Notes: a model not told the origin generated them from the letters alone. Shown: positions 21,801 to 32,503, counted from the stretch's first letter. The stretch is DNA of 64,000 bases from Bemisia tabaci (GCF_918797505.1 NC_092801.1:12772001-12836000); one strand, 5' to 3'. Translations and numbers: made by a program.

Positions 21801-24252
21801 TCGGTAATCACCATACTTGACACTTTCAGTTGAAGATCCTTTAGAACTTCGCAACTATCATCAACAGCTAACTTAACACCTGTGAGTTTCTTGTTGCAAC
21901 GTTGTGTAGCACCAGTTGCGAAGTCGATTTTTTCTAAAACTTTGTCTAGTTTACCTGCATCATAATAAACATAAGTGTTCAGTTAATTGCATCCATTTCA
22001 AAGGACTTCGAAAGGTTACAAAAGAACAAGTCAAGAAATTATACTCGTTCTTTTTCCACGAAATCCTTGAAGTTATGTTTTCAGAAGTTGTAATTCTTAA
22101 ATTATGAGACTTCACAAGTTTAAAGGGAAATGTTTCAGACAGTTTCCTGATTCTTCAAGAACAGATCAACAATTTGCCGCTAGCCTTCACTAAAAATTTA
22201 CTGAGAATTGGTTTCATTTCTTACAGAATGCCTAGTTCATAACTTTATATGAAATTGTTAGCAACAATTATTAAAACGAAAAAAATTATTATTCAATTGA
22301 GAATTTAATTCATAAGAATTCAGGAAAGTTGAGTACATAGATCTAGTTCAAATATACTGTTTTCTCTTGAACTGTTTTCTATTGTCCCTACATTACATGC
22401 AACAGAATAGGAACATCACATACCTTCTACACGAAGCAACATTATTGGAACATCAGTGTGCTGGTTAGGAACAGTATTAGTCCGAGATGTATTTCTGTTG
22501 ATGTTTCCTGCCGCAGGTTGACGATTTAGATTATTTCTGATATCTCGGAGAATCTGAGAAACATTCTTTATCCCAGGTCCATTTCTATTAATGTTTGCTG
22601 CTGCTGGTCGTTGATTCGGAGGATTTCTATTCTGAGGAATACTGTTTATCCGAGATCGATTTCCAACTGTGACGTTTCCTGTTGTGGGCCGTTGGTTAAT
22701 AAGATTTCGATTCTGAGAAACAATTTTTCCTACCGTGGGCCGTTGGTTCACAGAATTTCCATTTTGAGGAACATTTTTTGGCCGAGATTGATTGCCATCG
22801 ATTTTTGCCACTGCAGGCCTTTGATTTGTGGGCTTTTGATTCTGAGGAGCAATGTTCTTCGAAGAATGACTTTCTTTGGTGCTTCTGACCGGCAAAGGCC
22901 TTGGATTAAGTCGATTTTGAGGCACACTGTTTTTCAGAGGACCAGTTTCTTTGTTTTTTTCTGCTTGATCAGTAAGATTTAGGGTTGGGTAAATGTTGCT
23001 GATGTCCATCAGAGGTGACAAAAATGGTTTTTGGGTTGATGTGGCATATGTTGGGTTTTCAGCTTTGGAATTACTTTGTTTAATACTTGAGCTTAAAGTT
23101 GGCGATGGAATTCTAAAAGATTTACAATGAGGGATTTTAAAATCCTGTAAACTTGATGTACATAGGTTTTGCGCGTTACTGCGCACTTCCCTTGATTTTT
23201 TTCTTCCTCCGCCTATTTTCAATTTAGCTTTTTTGACCTGTGAATTATCTTCTTCCGATGAAGAGAGAATTCGCTTCCGTTTGGGGCTCCGCCAACCACG
23301 GCCGAGTTGCTCGGGGTCTGTAGTAACTCCATCTCTTGTATTATTTTTAGTAAGCGGACTGCCTCTGAGTATGACTCTGCAATCAGGAAAAGAAATTCTT
23401 GTAGCATATATTTTGAAAAATGCTCAGGACAAAAAAGACGGAAGCTTTCGAGTGACCACATATTTTGAAAATGTGACCAGCAGAAAGAAAAAAAGCAGAA
23501 GGTACGGTGATTTAATTTTTTCCTTACCTTAAAAAAGTTTGCACGATTGAATATCTTTAATGTTATCAAATAAATTTGGCAACCACTGATGTTTCGTCAA
23601 GAGTGGCGGTAGCCACCCCCGATCGAGGAAAATGACGTCCTACTGAAGTCCCGATAGCAAAGGGTGGCAGACACTCTTTGTCACACATAACTCCCTTAAT
23701 CTGAAATTTGATTCGGTTTCCATTCAACTGCAGCTCAAACAAAGGCACGGATTCCAACGATCTTGGTGTCTATAGGTACCTACATCTAAATGAGGACCAC
23801 AAAGTGGAAGCGTTTCATTGAGATCCATTGAGTTTTCAAAAAGTTATAAGCGCTAATAATATGAAATATGTTATCGCACAAAGTCCAATGTTTTTCGATT
23901 CAAGTCCTACATATGCTTTAAAACAGTATGAATAAAACACTCAATTGGGTGGCTGAAGTCCAGTATTTTTCTTAAGAATAGGCTCCTGCAAAAAAGAGAG
24001 AAATGCACCTTTGAGGAAATGAAAGTAATTCTTACCGATACCAGTTCGCTTGGCAACTATCACATATTCTTGCCACGATGGATGAGGTTCCTCCTGCTGG
24101 AGCAGCAGATTTTGGAGTTTCTTCCTATCCCCTTTTACAGGGGGGAATTTGCACAATTCCTCAAAGTCATCATTGAGCCCACAAAGCCAAGACTCCCGAA
24201 CGATATCAACAGTGTTGTCACATGGAAAAATGCCGACACAAAATGTTGCCAT
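18854..24252 (-). CDS. DUF4806-domain protein, six-exon model, transposon-borne
   Basis: Exons on the - strand: 24036-24252, 22424-23374, 21692-21954, 21120-21285, 20503-20599, 18854-19181 (2022 nt, 673 residues). All introns have GT-AG ends and phases agree throughout. The N-terminus MATFCVGIFPCDNTVDIVRE resembles the family's usual N-terminal module. Exon 2 is basic near its start (KRKRILSSSEED, probable nuclear signal) and holds several repeats of PQNRNxxNQRP type. Exons 3-5 encode the DUF4806 domain: LRFPVKSTDELKLLEDDL, IAKQIMTDNLALQYSWTGRK and FKLWLVKAKERL. Exon 6 is a very acidic tail with ENLDE/SQNLYE repeats. The family is common in hemipteran genomes; its molecular role is not established. 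Being between the transposon ends and co-oriented with the transposase suggests an accessory DNA-binding or regulatory role (inference). A competing frame at the start of exon 2 is described among the findings. Confidence 0.75.
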
Positions 24253-25320
24253 GTTATGAATCTGTCGAAAAGAAATTTATAGAATTAGTGAAGGTCCATG
24301 ATTAAAGTACAGATTATTTAATGATGAGCAAATGCACAGAAGAAAAATCAGACTATAACTTAGAGAAAAACTAAGGTTTGGTTATTATGGCTTGTATTTC
24401 CTGATATTATCTCCAAAATTTTCAGTTTTCAACAACAGCATATAATCACCAAAACATGTTCCGAAATAACTAGCTTCCAACTGATTCTATGTTGAAAGAA
24501 GGAAACTAAGATAAGTTCAAGTCTTTGAGGAATTATGAGAAAAGTTACTCAATGAAGCAAAGATCTAAGAGTTAATAAGAACACTCAGTTCAGCAAGAAA
24601 ACTTAATGTAAATTTAACTCAAGTGCCATCATTTGAAATTGAATAATGCAAGGTTCTGGACCAAATTTCATTAATTAACGAATTCCCAATTCTTTCCTGA
24701 CCTTTGCATGCAAATGTTGTGAAAACTGACTCGTGATCGATAGTGAAATCTTGTCGTTTTTGTCTATTGAAGCATAAAAACATGTTCATCAAAGACAAAA
24801 CCAAAAATAAGCGCAAACTAAAAAAGATTATTATTACTCACTTGTATACTTGCAAAGTGTGCTTGCCAAAATATTAATAGTTTCCTTCAAAATCATTAGG
24901 AATTAGAGGAAAAGTAGGGGACAGGATTGGTCATTGAAAGGGTTAAAGACAGTGAGAGTTTGGAATTTTCAAATGTATCTTTAATATACTTTACTAAATT
25001 ACTGAAACAGCTTTGCAACAAAAAACCAGGGTTGATCTTTCATTCCCCTTTTCCTGAGGCTCTAATGATCAAAAAACAAACAAATCGTGAACTAAATGAG
25101 AGGAAGAATTGATAAGTACCGTATAATACGAAAATTTAAAAATGCTTAACGCGACCTACAGAGAAATTTCTTAAAATCTAACTTGGCACAAACGCTCATT
25201 AAAGTCAGAAGTAGTTGATGAAGCCTTTCTTGGAGTTCAGCATGTGATATCAATTTCCTGGGCCCATAAAGTGTGAATGAACGAGAAATTGATCGTGGAG
25301 GGAGAGCTTGTGGTATGAAA
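24253..25320. other. Spacer between transposase and DUF4806 gene
   Basis: AT-rich; presumably holds the 3' end of the transposase transcript and the promoter of the DUF4806 gene. No additional exon with good splice sites was found. Confidence 0.45.
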
Positions 25321-27528
25321 TTATAATAGAGTGTGTAAAATTGGCTGGGCCACAAATTTTGATCGGAATGGCAACAACATGTTCTTGTACTGAACGTCAC
25401 AAACAGGTACAACAATCATTTCTGATAAGTTTGATACAATGTAAATCTTCAGATCCGAACTCGGGCAAGGAGTGTTAAAAGCATTTTCTTTTTGTAAAAA
25501 CTTCCGTCCGACAAGAAGAATGTCATTTGATTCAGAAGCAGTGCAAATATTCCGCAAGACAAATATGCTGCCATCCAAAGTCGTGAAACAACTATCCCTA
25601 GCAAAGACAGAAAGTTTAAAGGTTGGAAAATGCACTGTTTGATAAGTGGGACGAGCACATCCTTCTAAAAATGGCCCACGACAACGGTACGGCATTGAGC
25701 ACCGTGGGAAATCGGGTTTCTTTGAAGGCAGTAAAGGTGGACAAGCATCTGCTTCTTCGATACGTTTCACACACTGTTGCAATGGTTTATCGCCTTTGAC
25801 AACAGTCTGCTTCAAATAATATAAGAAAGCTTCAAAATCAAAGGTACTACAATCTTCCATATTGTCAAATGAATCAAGATTCCTCGGCAAGTGTACCAAG
25901 TTGTGGAAGTTGTGGGTTAGGAGATTGTCCGCATAAGCTATTTTGCAATTTTCTACAAATTCAACAAGCATTTCAGTTGCAATTTCTTTGTACTCTTTAC
26001 ACTTAATAGGGTTCAATAATAATCTGAGGCTGGCATACAACAAAACAAAATTACCGAGACGCAGTTCACCAAGGATACCATCTAACACATAGGGGCCTAA
26101 GTAACAGCCAAACAAACGAAGCTCGGTGGCTTTCCACCTCTTGATGTCTTCCATGGCTCTAGACCTACGAGCGAATTCAGAAGGAATGAATTTCTCATAA
26201 AGTAACATTTTTCCTGAGGCCTGAGAAATTAGATCATCAGAAAGTTTGGCATTGTTTTTGGAAGTGAATACCCATAACTTAACAAGCGTTTTCACTACAC
26301 CAACGCACACTAAATGAAGGTAGTCAAGAGGAAAATCATTGACCAAGTCTATGCCAGGTATTCTAAGCAGAGGCGAGTCACCCAGGTGAAACTGAGGCAC
26401 AGTTTTGTTAACAAAATCTTCATGCGTTTTCAAACGTGCATCAACTTCTGGGAAAAAAGTCCTTCGACAAAGATGAGACCAGACACCTTCTTGAACACAC
26501 TTAGTACAACCATATTTGCCATTGCTGGCAATAGAAGATAACACGAAGGATTTTGCAGGGCAATCGCAAGAAAAACCTTTCAAAATAAATTTGTATACAT
26601 TGCCTTTGAACTTTACTCCGTTTTTAATCAGATCTGTAACCTCATCAATGAACGGACTCAAGAATTCCTCCGCGTCCTGCGGTTTGTCAGTATCTCCACA
26701 ATGAATGGCAATTGGGAAAACATGATGGCGAATATCCGGAATTGAAGTTATTTTACCGAGAATGGGAGTGAAATGTACACCACTACTCTTGAACAGTGGT
26801 AGACCATTAATGCCTGCTACCATGACAATATTCGTGACTTTCTCTCGAGTTCGTTCTAGGGCATTTTGAATGGCTTTCAATAATCCAAAATGATAATATT
26901 CGCCACCTGCTTTCTCCAAATTCTTAACATTTACATGACGAGGGGTTTTCATTACGGTTCTACCATCCAATGGTAAAGTATTAAGTTCGATAGGATCAGA
27001 AGATTTCAAAATTCTAAGCAACGCAGATAAAGCAGCTTTCGTAATTTTATACTTTACTCCCCAGATCCGCAAGTTATCTAATAGACTAGGTATAGGTACG
27101 TCAATATTTTCCTCAAACAGATCCGCTCCATCACTATCTAAATCAGAGAATTCATCCCAATCAGAGTCAAAATTTACAAAACTTGCATCCGAATCCGACG
27201 ATTCGTAAACTGAATGTAAACCTGGGGAATCTCCTCGGGCACCGTCACTATCATAACCAAAGCTATCCGACTCACTAAGACTTGGACTGGTGGGAGGAAA
27301 GGCTATATCAGACTTCTCATCATCAACGGAACCACAAACAATAACATTATGAGTAGTACCAGAACTTTCACCTTCCTGACTGACAAATGATGATAAATTC
27401 AACGATGCTTCCTCCTCATCGGAAAAGGATTCTTGCTCTGCCTTTTCAATTTCTTCAATTCTTCTATACTTGGTACTTTTACTGACTTTAACGTAAGATT
27501 TTCGAGAGCACTTTCTCCGTTCATTCAT
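25321..27528 (-). CDS. TNP2/CACTA-type transposase
   Basis: 735 residues, one exon, no internal stops. Residues 1-30 are basic; 31-140 are acidic and Ser/Asp-rich. The core follows the animal CACTA (EnSpm-like) pattern: GINGLPLFKSSG at 239-250, CDCPAKSF at 321-328, GKYGCTKC at 337-344, LDYLHLVCVGVVKTLVKLW at 401-419, LTHNFHNLVHLP at 537-548 and FDFEAFLYYLKQTV at 563-576. In relatives the first motif normally reads DGLPLFKSS, with the Asp thought catalytic; here it is Asn 241. The enzyme would cut and paste the surrounding element at its terminal repeats in the nucleus. It lies upstream of the DUF4806 gene on the same strand, inside the same pair of terminal repeats. Intact but possibly catalytically weakened. 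Confidence 0.9.
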   Translation of the reverse strand: MNERRKCSRKSYVKVSKSTKYRRIEEIEKAEQESFSDEEEASLNLSSFVSQEGESSGTTHNVIVCGSVDDEKSDIAFPPTSPSLSESDSFGYDSDGARGDSPGLHSVYESSDSDASFVNFDSDWDEFSDLDSDGADLFEENIDVPIPSLLDNLRIWGVKYKITKAALSALLRILKSSDPIELNTLPLDGRTVMKTPRHVNVKNLEKAGGEYYHFGLLKAIQNALERTREKVTNIVMVAGINGLPLFKSSGVHFTPILGKITSIPDIRHHVFPIAIHCGDTDKPQDAEEFLSPFIDEVTDLIKNGVKFKGNVYKFILKGFSCDCPAKSFVLSSIASNGKYGCTKCVQEGVWSHLCRRTFFPEVDARLKTHEDFVNKTVPQFHLGDSPLLRIPGIDLVNDFPLDYLHLVCVGVVKTLVKLWVFTSKNNAKLSDDLISQASGKMLLYEKFIPSEFARRSRAMEDIKRWKATELRLFGCYLGPYVLDGILGELRLGNFVLLYASLRLLLNPIKCKEYKEIATEMLVEFVENCKIAYADNLLTHNFHNLVHLPRNLDSFDNMEDCSTFDFEAFLYYLKQTVVKGDKPLQQCVKRIEEADACPPLLPSKKPDFPRCSMPYRCRGPFLEGCARPTYQTVHFPTFKLSVFARDSCFTTLDGSIFVLRNICTASESNDILLVGRKFLQKENAFNTPCPSSDLKIYIVSNLSEMIVVPVCDVQYKNMLLPFRSKFVAQPILHTLL

Positions 27529-28368
27529 CCCGAACTAACACAATATACAGGGAAGGGAAAACGAAGGAACTACGGAATGGAGGATAGGAAAGCTAGGACG
27601 TCGCAAGGCTGAGGGAACAGCACTGTTGATGTTAATGGGATTGCTGTGGAGACAAAATGAGCTTGACGAGGGGATGGATTATGAGCGATGATTGACTCAA
27701 GACGGTGATAAAATTTGATTTGATAGACTTCGACGTTAGCACTTGATACGTACTAAATTTAGTGTTCGTTTTGAGTTTAACACCGGTTACCTGGGCAGGC
27801 TGACCTTCACTGAAAAGGTAAACTAAACAAATTAGACGTTTCGGATGGCGGAATGGAATGAAACGTGACGTTAACAACGAACAAATAGGCAGGAGTCGCG
27901 ATTGACGAAAATAAACTTTAAATTCACACGATGTGCGACGGTGAAATAGGCCACATGCCGCCGGTGACGCGACGATAGAGACAAAAAGCGTAATACGAAC
28001 TTGAAATAAGGAACTGAGGCAAACCCGATTTCGAATGACTGAAAACAAATTAAATCACGGAAAAATGTTTAACAACATAACTGAAACCGTGTTGGAGGGA
28101 TTTCTGAGGAGACGAATTGGACGAATGGACACGCGACGAAATCCTAAACACGCCATGATCTGTACTCATCCTGCTGGGCGGACACTGTTGCCGTGTACAT
28201 TGACACACTTAAGTGCACAAACAAATGTAAAGTAATTTACTATTATTATTACAGAGGAATACTAACTTTATCCACAAGATTTTCCTCTTTCCACTGCTTG
28301 CTATTCCGATGACTGATCACTGATCCGACATACCGACACAGATAAACTCACACTGACACCGAACGACA
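27529..28368. other. Upstream region of the transposase gene
   Basis: Presumed promoter and 5' leader. A 138-codon open frame at 27632-28048 on the - strand has no recognisable domain and is not called. No TATA box could be assigned with confidence. Confidence 0.4.
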
Positions 28369-28571
28369 CAAGGCGGATAAAGAATGGTGGTCGCATTTCG
28401 TACCCTCTGGACGTCACACGGTATCGGGTACATCGGGTACATGGGCTGGCCGAGGCCGGGGGGGCCGACTCAACCTCGGATTGCACGGCATAACCCGTAC
28501 CCTCCTGACGTCACAACGCTTCAAGATGGCAGCCAAAATCGAAATGCGACCACCATTCTTTATCCGCCTTG
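28369..28571. mobile_element. 203-bp MITE with 9-bp target duplication
   Basis: Perfect terminal inverted repeats of about 32 bases start CAAGGCGGATAAAGAATGG. They are flanked by CGAACGACA at 28360-28368 and again at 28572-28580. A 9-bp duplication with longish inverted repeats fits Mutator-like (MULE) or Merlin elements. Internal GACGTCAC motifs and a G-rich centre. Nested near the right end of the large transposon. Confidence 0.85.
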
Positions 28572-28875
28572 CGAACGACAGGCAACCAACCTGGAAACGA
28601 TCAGTGACGTAGACATGGCCGCAACCGCGATAGCAGCAATCGATCGGTTCATAAATGCTTATGCAGGAGGGACGAATAATGAATTCATAAATGTCGGAAA
28701 TTTTTGATATTTCAGTATCGCTATCTATAAATTTTGGAATGATCATATATTCTGAAATATTCAAAAGTACAAGAAGGGCTCGGAATGTTCCATGAACATT
28801 CTATGAACATTCGGCTGGTTTCCAAAATCACAGAACAGTGATTGAACGTTCACAGTACTTTGTGTGCCATCTGGG

Positions 28876-29519
28876 CTAGTTCTTCTGACACTCCTTTAGC
28901 GCCCTTTGAATTCTTTTGAATGGAAGCGTGAAGAAAAGAAGGCCTCCTGTATGTCCTCTGCAGCACTTTTTAAGATTGATTATTATAAGGCACGAGTGGT
29001 CCAGTTTCTTTCGAAGCTTTCTAAAACTCCCTTGAAATTTTTGAGAGTGGCTGAAAAAGTGACTGAAAAAGATCAAGGCTTGTTGATCCGGAATGACGCT
29101 CAAAGCGCGTCCAAAATGGCTGGCACACATTTTTGTCTGTTTTCTTTCTCGTCATAATAGGAGGATTTACAAGCAGATACTCATCTCCCTTATAAGGGGA
29201 CTACAAAAAGGCTAGACGTTTAAGACAGTGCAAAGGCTTCTTTAAAACTTCCAAAACTTCTTCTTTTGTTCCAAATCGTCGTCATTTTCATCATTCATTT
29301 TTTTTATTATTATTATTGAGTCCTTAGAAAGGCTTCTCGGCACAAACAATACCTCTTTCTCTAATGAATTTTTCTTCCATGAATTTTGATGAGGAAAAGC
29401 AGGCTCAGTTATTGTTCCTCTCCTCACCATATGTCATTCCAACATCTAATATTTTACGTTTAAGTTTTAACTTCCCATAACGCATCCGCTCACACCTCTT
29501 GACATTTCTCTCTGTCCAG
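28876..29519 (+). other. Spacer and splice acceptor before the fourth zinc-finger gene
   Basis: No gene recognised. A pyrimidine-rich acceptor (CATTTCTCTCTGTCCAG) ends at 29519, matching the layout upstream of the other zinc-finger genes. Confidence 0.5.
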
Positions 29520-29559
29520 GATTTTCAAAAGATCTGCACGCAGCAACATAGGTACACTT

Positions 29560-31116
29560 TTGGAGGACAGCTCATCAGTCAACACTCAACAAGTCTCCAT
29601 TCCAAAGATCGCACCAGGTATGATTTGTGAGAAAGAGTCACAAGACAACGTCGTGGAGGTTGGTCACACAATTATCATAAAGAGTGAAGTAATCGAACCT
29701 AAAATAGAAACGACTTTCGACTCGGAATTTGCCATTCATAAATTCCATCCTTTAAAACATGAAAATGAAACCTCTTTGAGCAGTGCAGATACTTTAACCG
29801 GACGGATCCAAAAAGGATCGCACTCGCGTGATTCTGTTATCGGTCATTCTCTTAGGAAAAATCTGGAAGTGGACGGTAAGGATGAAATGTCTAATAATCT
29901 CTTACATGAAATTCTTGAAATTAAGAATGAAGACGATTGCACCGTCACGAGACAAACGCTAAGAGGCAAGAAACAGTTCAGTTGGAATCGTTGCTCCTCC
30001 TCCTTCATTGAGAAAGAAGATTTAACTAGACATATGAGAACGTATACCGGCCAGAAATCATTCAGTTGCAGTTTTAGCTCGACGTCCTTTTTCCATAACA
30101 GTAAATTAAAGAGGCATGTAAAAACACATACCGGAGAGAAGCCATTCAGTTGCAGCTATTGCTTGACCTCATTCGCTCGTAAAGGCGATTTACAGAGCCA
30201 TATACGGACTCATACTGCCGAGAAACCATTCAGTTGCAGTCATTGCGCGTCGTCCTTTTCCCGTAACAGCCATTTAGAGAGACATATAAGAACTCATACT
30301 GGAGAGAAACCATTCAGTTGCAGCCTTTGCTTGGCCTCCTTTCGCGAAGGAAGTAATTTAGATAGGCATATAAGATCGCATACCGGAGAGAAACCATTCA
30401 GTTGCAGTCTTTGCCCTTCCTCCTTTCGTGAGAAAGAGAAATTGACTGAACACACGCGAATGCATACCGGAGAGAAGCCATTCAGTTGCAGCCATTGCTT
30501 GACCTCATTCGCTCGTAAAGGCGATTTACAGAGCCATATACGGACTCATACTGCCGAGAAACCATTCAGTTGCAGTCATTGCGCGTCGTCCTTTTCCCGT
30601 AACAGCCATTTAGAGAGACATATAAGAACTCATACTGGAGAGAAACCATTCAGTTGCAGCCTTTGCTTGGCCTCCTTTCGCGAAGGAAGTAATTTAGATA
30701 GGCATATAAGATCGCATACCGGAGGGAAACCATTCAGTTGCAGTCTTTGCCCTTCCTCCTTCCGTGAGAAAGAGAAATTGACTGAACACACGCGAATGCA
30801 TACCGGCGAAAAACAATTCAGATGCAGCCATTGCTTGACCTCCTTCGCCCGTAAATACGATTTACAGAACCACACACGAACTCATACTGGCGAGAAACCA
30901 TTCACATGCAGTCACTGCTCCACTTCTTTCACTAGAAAATTAACTTTAAATAATCATATGCGAACGCATATGGGGGAGAAACCGTTCAGTTGCAGTCATT
31001 GCTCTTCCTCCTTCACTAAAAAAGGAAGTTTAAATAAGCATGTACTGAAGCACACTGAAGAGACTAGTGAGACTGTTTTTCTAAAGAGTGAAGTAATCGA
31101 ACGGGACATAGAATAA
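29560..31116 (+). CDS. C2H2 zinc-finger protein lacking the family start codon
   Basis: The position matching the paralogues' first Met (followed by EDSSS...IPKIAPG, compare TPEIAPS at 12689) is TTG at 29560. The frame is open back to the acceptor at 29520, so a start in an upstream exon is possible; the next ATG is 29620. Residues 1-140 carry IKSE, LKHE and IKNE. Then come 13 finger units. The first two are degenerate (Cys to Trp and His to Tyr; second Cys to Ser); eleven look intact. Fingers 3-6 and 7-10 are a recent tandem duplication. The C-terminal FLKSEVIERDIE is homologous to the N-terminal IIKSEVIEPKIE, so the gene runs into a partial second copy. Nuclear DNA-binding protein if expressed; possibly in decay. 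Confidence 0.75.
   Translation: MEDSSSVNTQQVSIPKIAPGMICEKESQDNVVEVGHTIIIKSEVIEPKIETTFDSEFAIHKFHPLKHENETSLSSADTLTGRIQKGSHSRDSVIGHSLRKNLEVDGKDEMSNNLLHEILEIKNEDDCTVTRQTLRGKKQFSWNRCSSSFIEKEDLTRHMRTYTGQKSFSCSFSSTSFFHNSKLKRHVKTHTGEKPFSCSYCLTSFARKGDLQSHIRTHTAEKPFSCSHCASSFSRNSHLERHIRTHTGEKPFSCSLCLASFREGSNLDRHIRSHTGEKPFSCSLCPSSFREKEKLTEHTRMHTGEKPFSCSHCLTSFARKGDLQSHIRTHTAEKPFSCSHCASSFSRNSHLERHIRTHTGEKPFSCSLCLASFREGSNLDRHIRSHTGGKPFSCSLCPSSFREKEKLTEHTRMHTGEKQFRCSHCLTSFARKYDLQNHTRTHTGEKPFTCSHCSTSFTRKLTLNNHMRTHMGEKPFSCSHCSSSFTKKGSLNKHVLKHTEETSETVFLKSEVIERDIE
30133..30804 (+). repeat. 336-bp tandem duplication of four zinc fingers
   Basis: Units 30133-30468 and 30469-30804 are nearly identical, with only about three or four substitutions that I can see (for example TATTGC/CATTGC, GAGAAA/GGGAAA, TTTCGT/TTCCGT). 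The length is exactly four 84-base fingers, so the frame is preserved. Confidence 0.9.
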
Positions 31117-32100
31117 ACTTTTGACGCGGCATTTGCCATCAATACGTTCCATCTTGTAAAACATAAGAATGAAACTTTTTCGAGCAATGCACCTACTTGA
31201 ACCGAATAGCTATCAGAATGATTACTGTCTAGCAATTCTGTCATCGGTCTTCCCTCCGGATAAAATTTTGAATAATCCGTTTCATGAAATTATTGAAATT
31301 AAGAATGAAGACGATTGCACCGACACAAGACAAATGGAAAATAGCAAGGAACCATTCATTTGTAGTCATTGCTATTCCTCCTTCATCGAGAAAGGATCTT
31401 TAGCCGTACCTGCGTATGCGAACGCACACTTGCGAGAAACCTCTGTACTTCACTTCCTCCTTCAAAGAAAGAAAATTACCATCCATACGATATTTCATTC
31501 TAACGAGAAACTATTCAGTTGTAGTTTTTGCTGTTCATCCTTCAGTAAAATGTGCAATTTAGGTATGCACAATAACGCAAACGTATCGGCGAAACTATTC
31601 ATCTAATTGCGAATAACACTTTTCCTCCTCTGCTGAAAATTTTGACTTTAAGGAGCATAATCGAACCTATCTTAGCGGGAGATCATTCATTTGCAATTGA
31701 GGCACTGGATGCGAAAAGGGCACTCCTCGGTTGCAGTGTTGAAGAGTCTCCTTTAATATTTCATTCATTGTAAGGAAAGTGAATGCATCCATTCCACCAA
31801 AAATTTCACTGAATATTCCTTATGATTCTACAATTTTTTATGGAAAGAATTCTGGTAAAATCACCCATTATATTCTTCTCCAATGGATTAATTAGAAACA
31901 GAGGCTCTGAAATACTGCAATCGAGAAGTGCTCTTTTCGCACCCATTATAGGGACACATACAAAAGTATATTTCGAGGAAATCTTCAGAAAAAACTATTG
32001 CATGACCTGCTTCGCCTCTAGATGTGGTTTAAGTAAGCTTTTACGTAAATACCTTAATTGGCGAGAAACTATTCAGTTTCAATTGGTCAGTTGCGTTGGT
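31117..32100 (+). pseudogene. Truncated, decayed tandem copy of the zinc-finger gene
   Basis: Begins in mid N-terminal region (TFDAAFAINTFHLVKHKNE, compare TFDSEFAIHKFHPLKHENE in the intact copy). It continues EIIEIKNEDDCTDTRQ, then finger pieces CSHCYSSFIEKGSL, CSFCCSSFSKMCNL and, near 31990-32080, CMTCFASRCGLSKLL. Stops and missing His pairs throughout. The 5' part of this copy is absent: it is fused directly to the last finger of the gene at 29560. Confidence 0.8.
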
Positions 32101-32503
32101 CACATAATTGTGTTTTAATTATTGCTTTTTGAAGATTAGCTAAAAATACTAAGATCCGTCCAAACAGCAGCTTTCTACGTTCAATATTAATCGAGATATC
32201 GCGCTTTGAAAAACTCGGGTTTTGACATCATCCACCGCAGTAGTAACACCCTTGGTTTCTTCCACCTTGGCTTTATCCGAGTTTTCAGTCGAGCAACCAG
32301 TGTGAGAGGGGTGGTTTGCTGGTTTTTGGATGATGATAATACGAGGGCTACCTACTGACTCATGTTATTTTTATATTGCATGAATTGTACGATTTATATA
32401 ATTCAAGATTATAATGACATATGTATATATACAAGACATATGATTTAGACGAATATATACAAAGTTTACACCTTGTTACATACAGTCTCGGGCCACTTCT
32501 TAG
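32101..32503. other. No gene recognised
   Basis: AT-rich non-coding stretch up to the hAT terminus. Confidence 0.45.

Larger units (their letters stand above)
14242..28875 (-). mobile_element. 14.6-kb CACTA-like DNA transposon
   Basis: Left end CCCAGATGGCGCACGAA and right end (complement) CCCAGATGGCACACAAA form short terminal inverted repeats, with CT on both outer sides as a possible 2-bp target duplication. Both ends are followed inward by clusters of GAATATTC/GAACATTC-like motifs, the usual subterminal transposase-binding layout. Inside, on the - strand, are a TNP2/CACTA-type transposase gene and a spliced DUF4806 gene. Two small elements (15536-16923, 28369-28571) are nested within. The canonical CACTR terminus is not present, so the assignment rests on the transposase. 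Confidence 0.7.

Noticed and set aside
22611..22982. 123-codon repetitive frame on the + strand
   Set aside because: Antisense of the PQNRN repeat region in DUF4806 exon 2.
27632..28048. 138-codon frame upstream of the transposase
   Set aside because: No domain, no splice context, composition unlike the neighbouring gene; likely chance frame in the 5' region.
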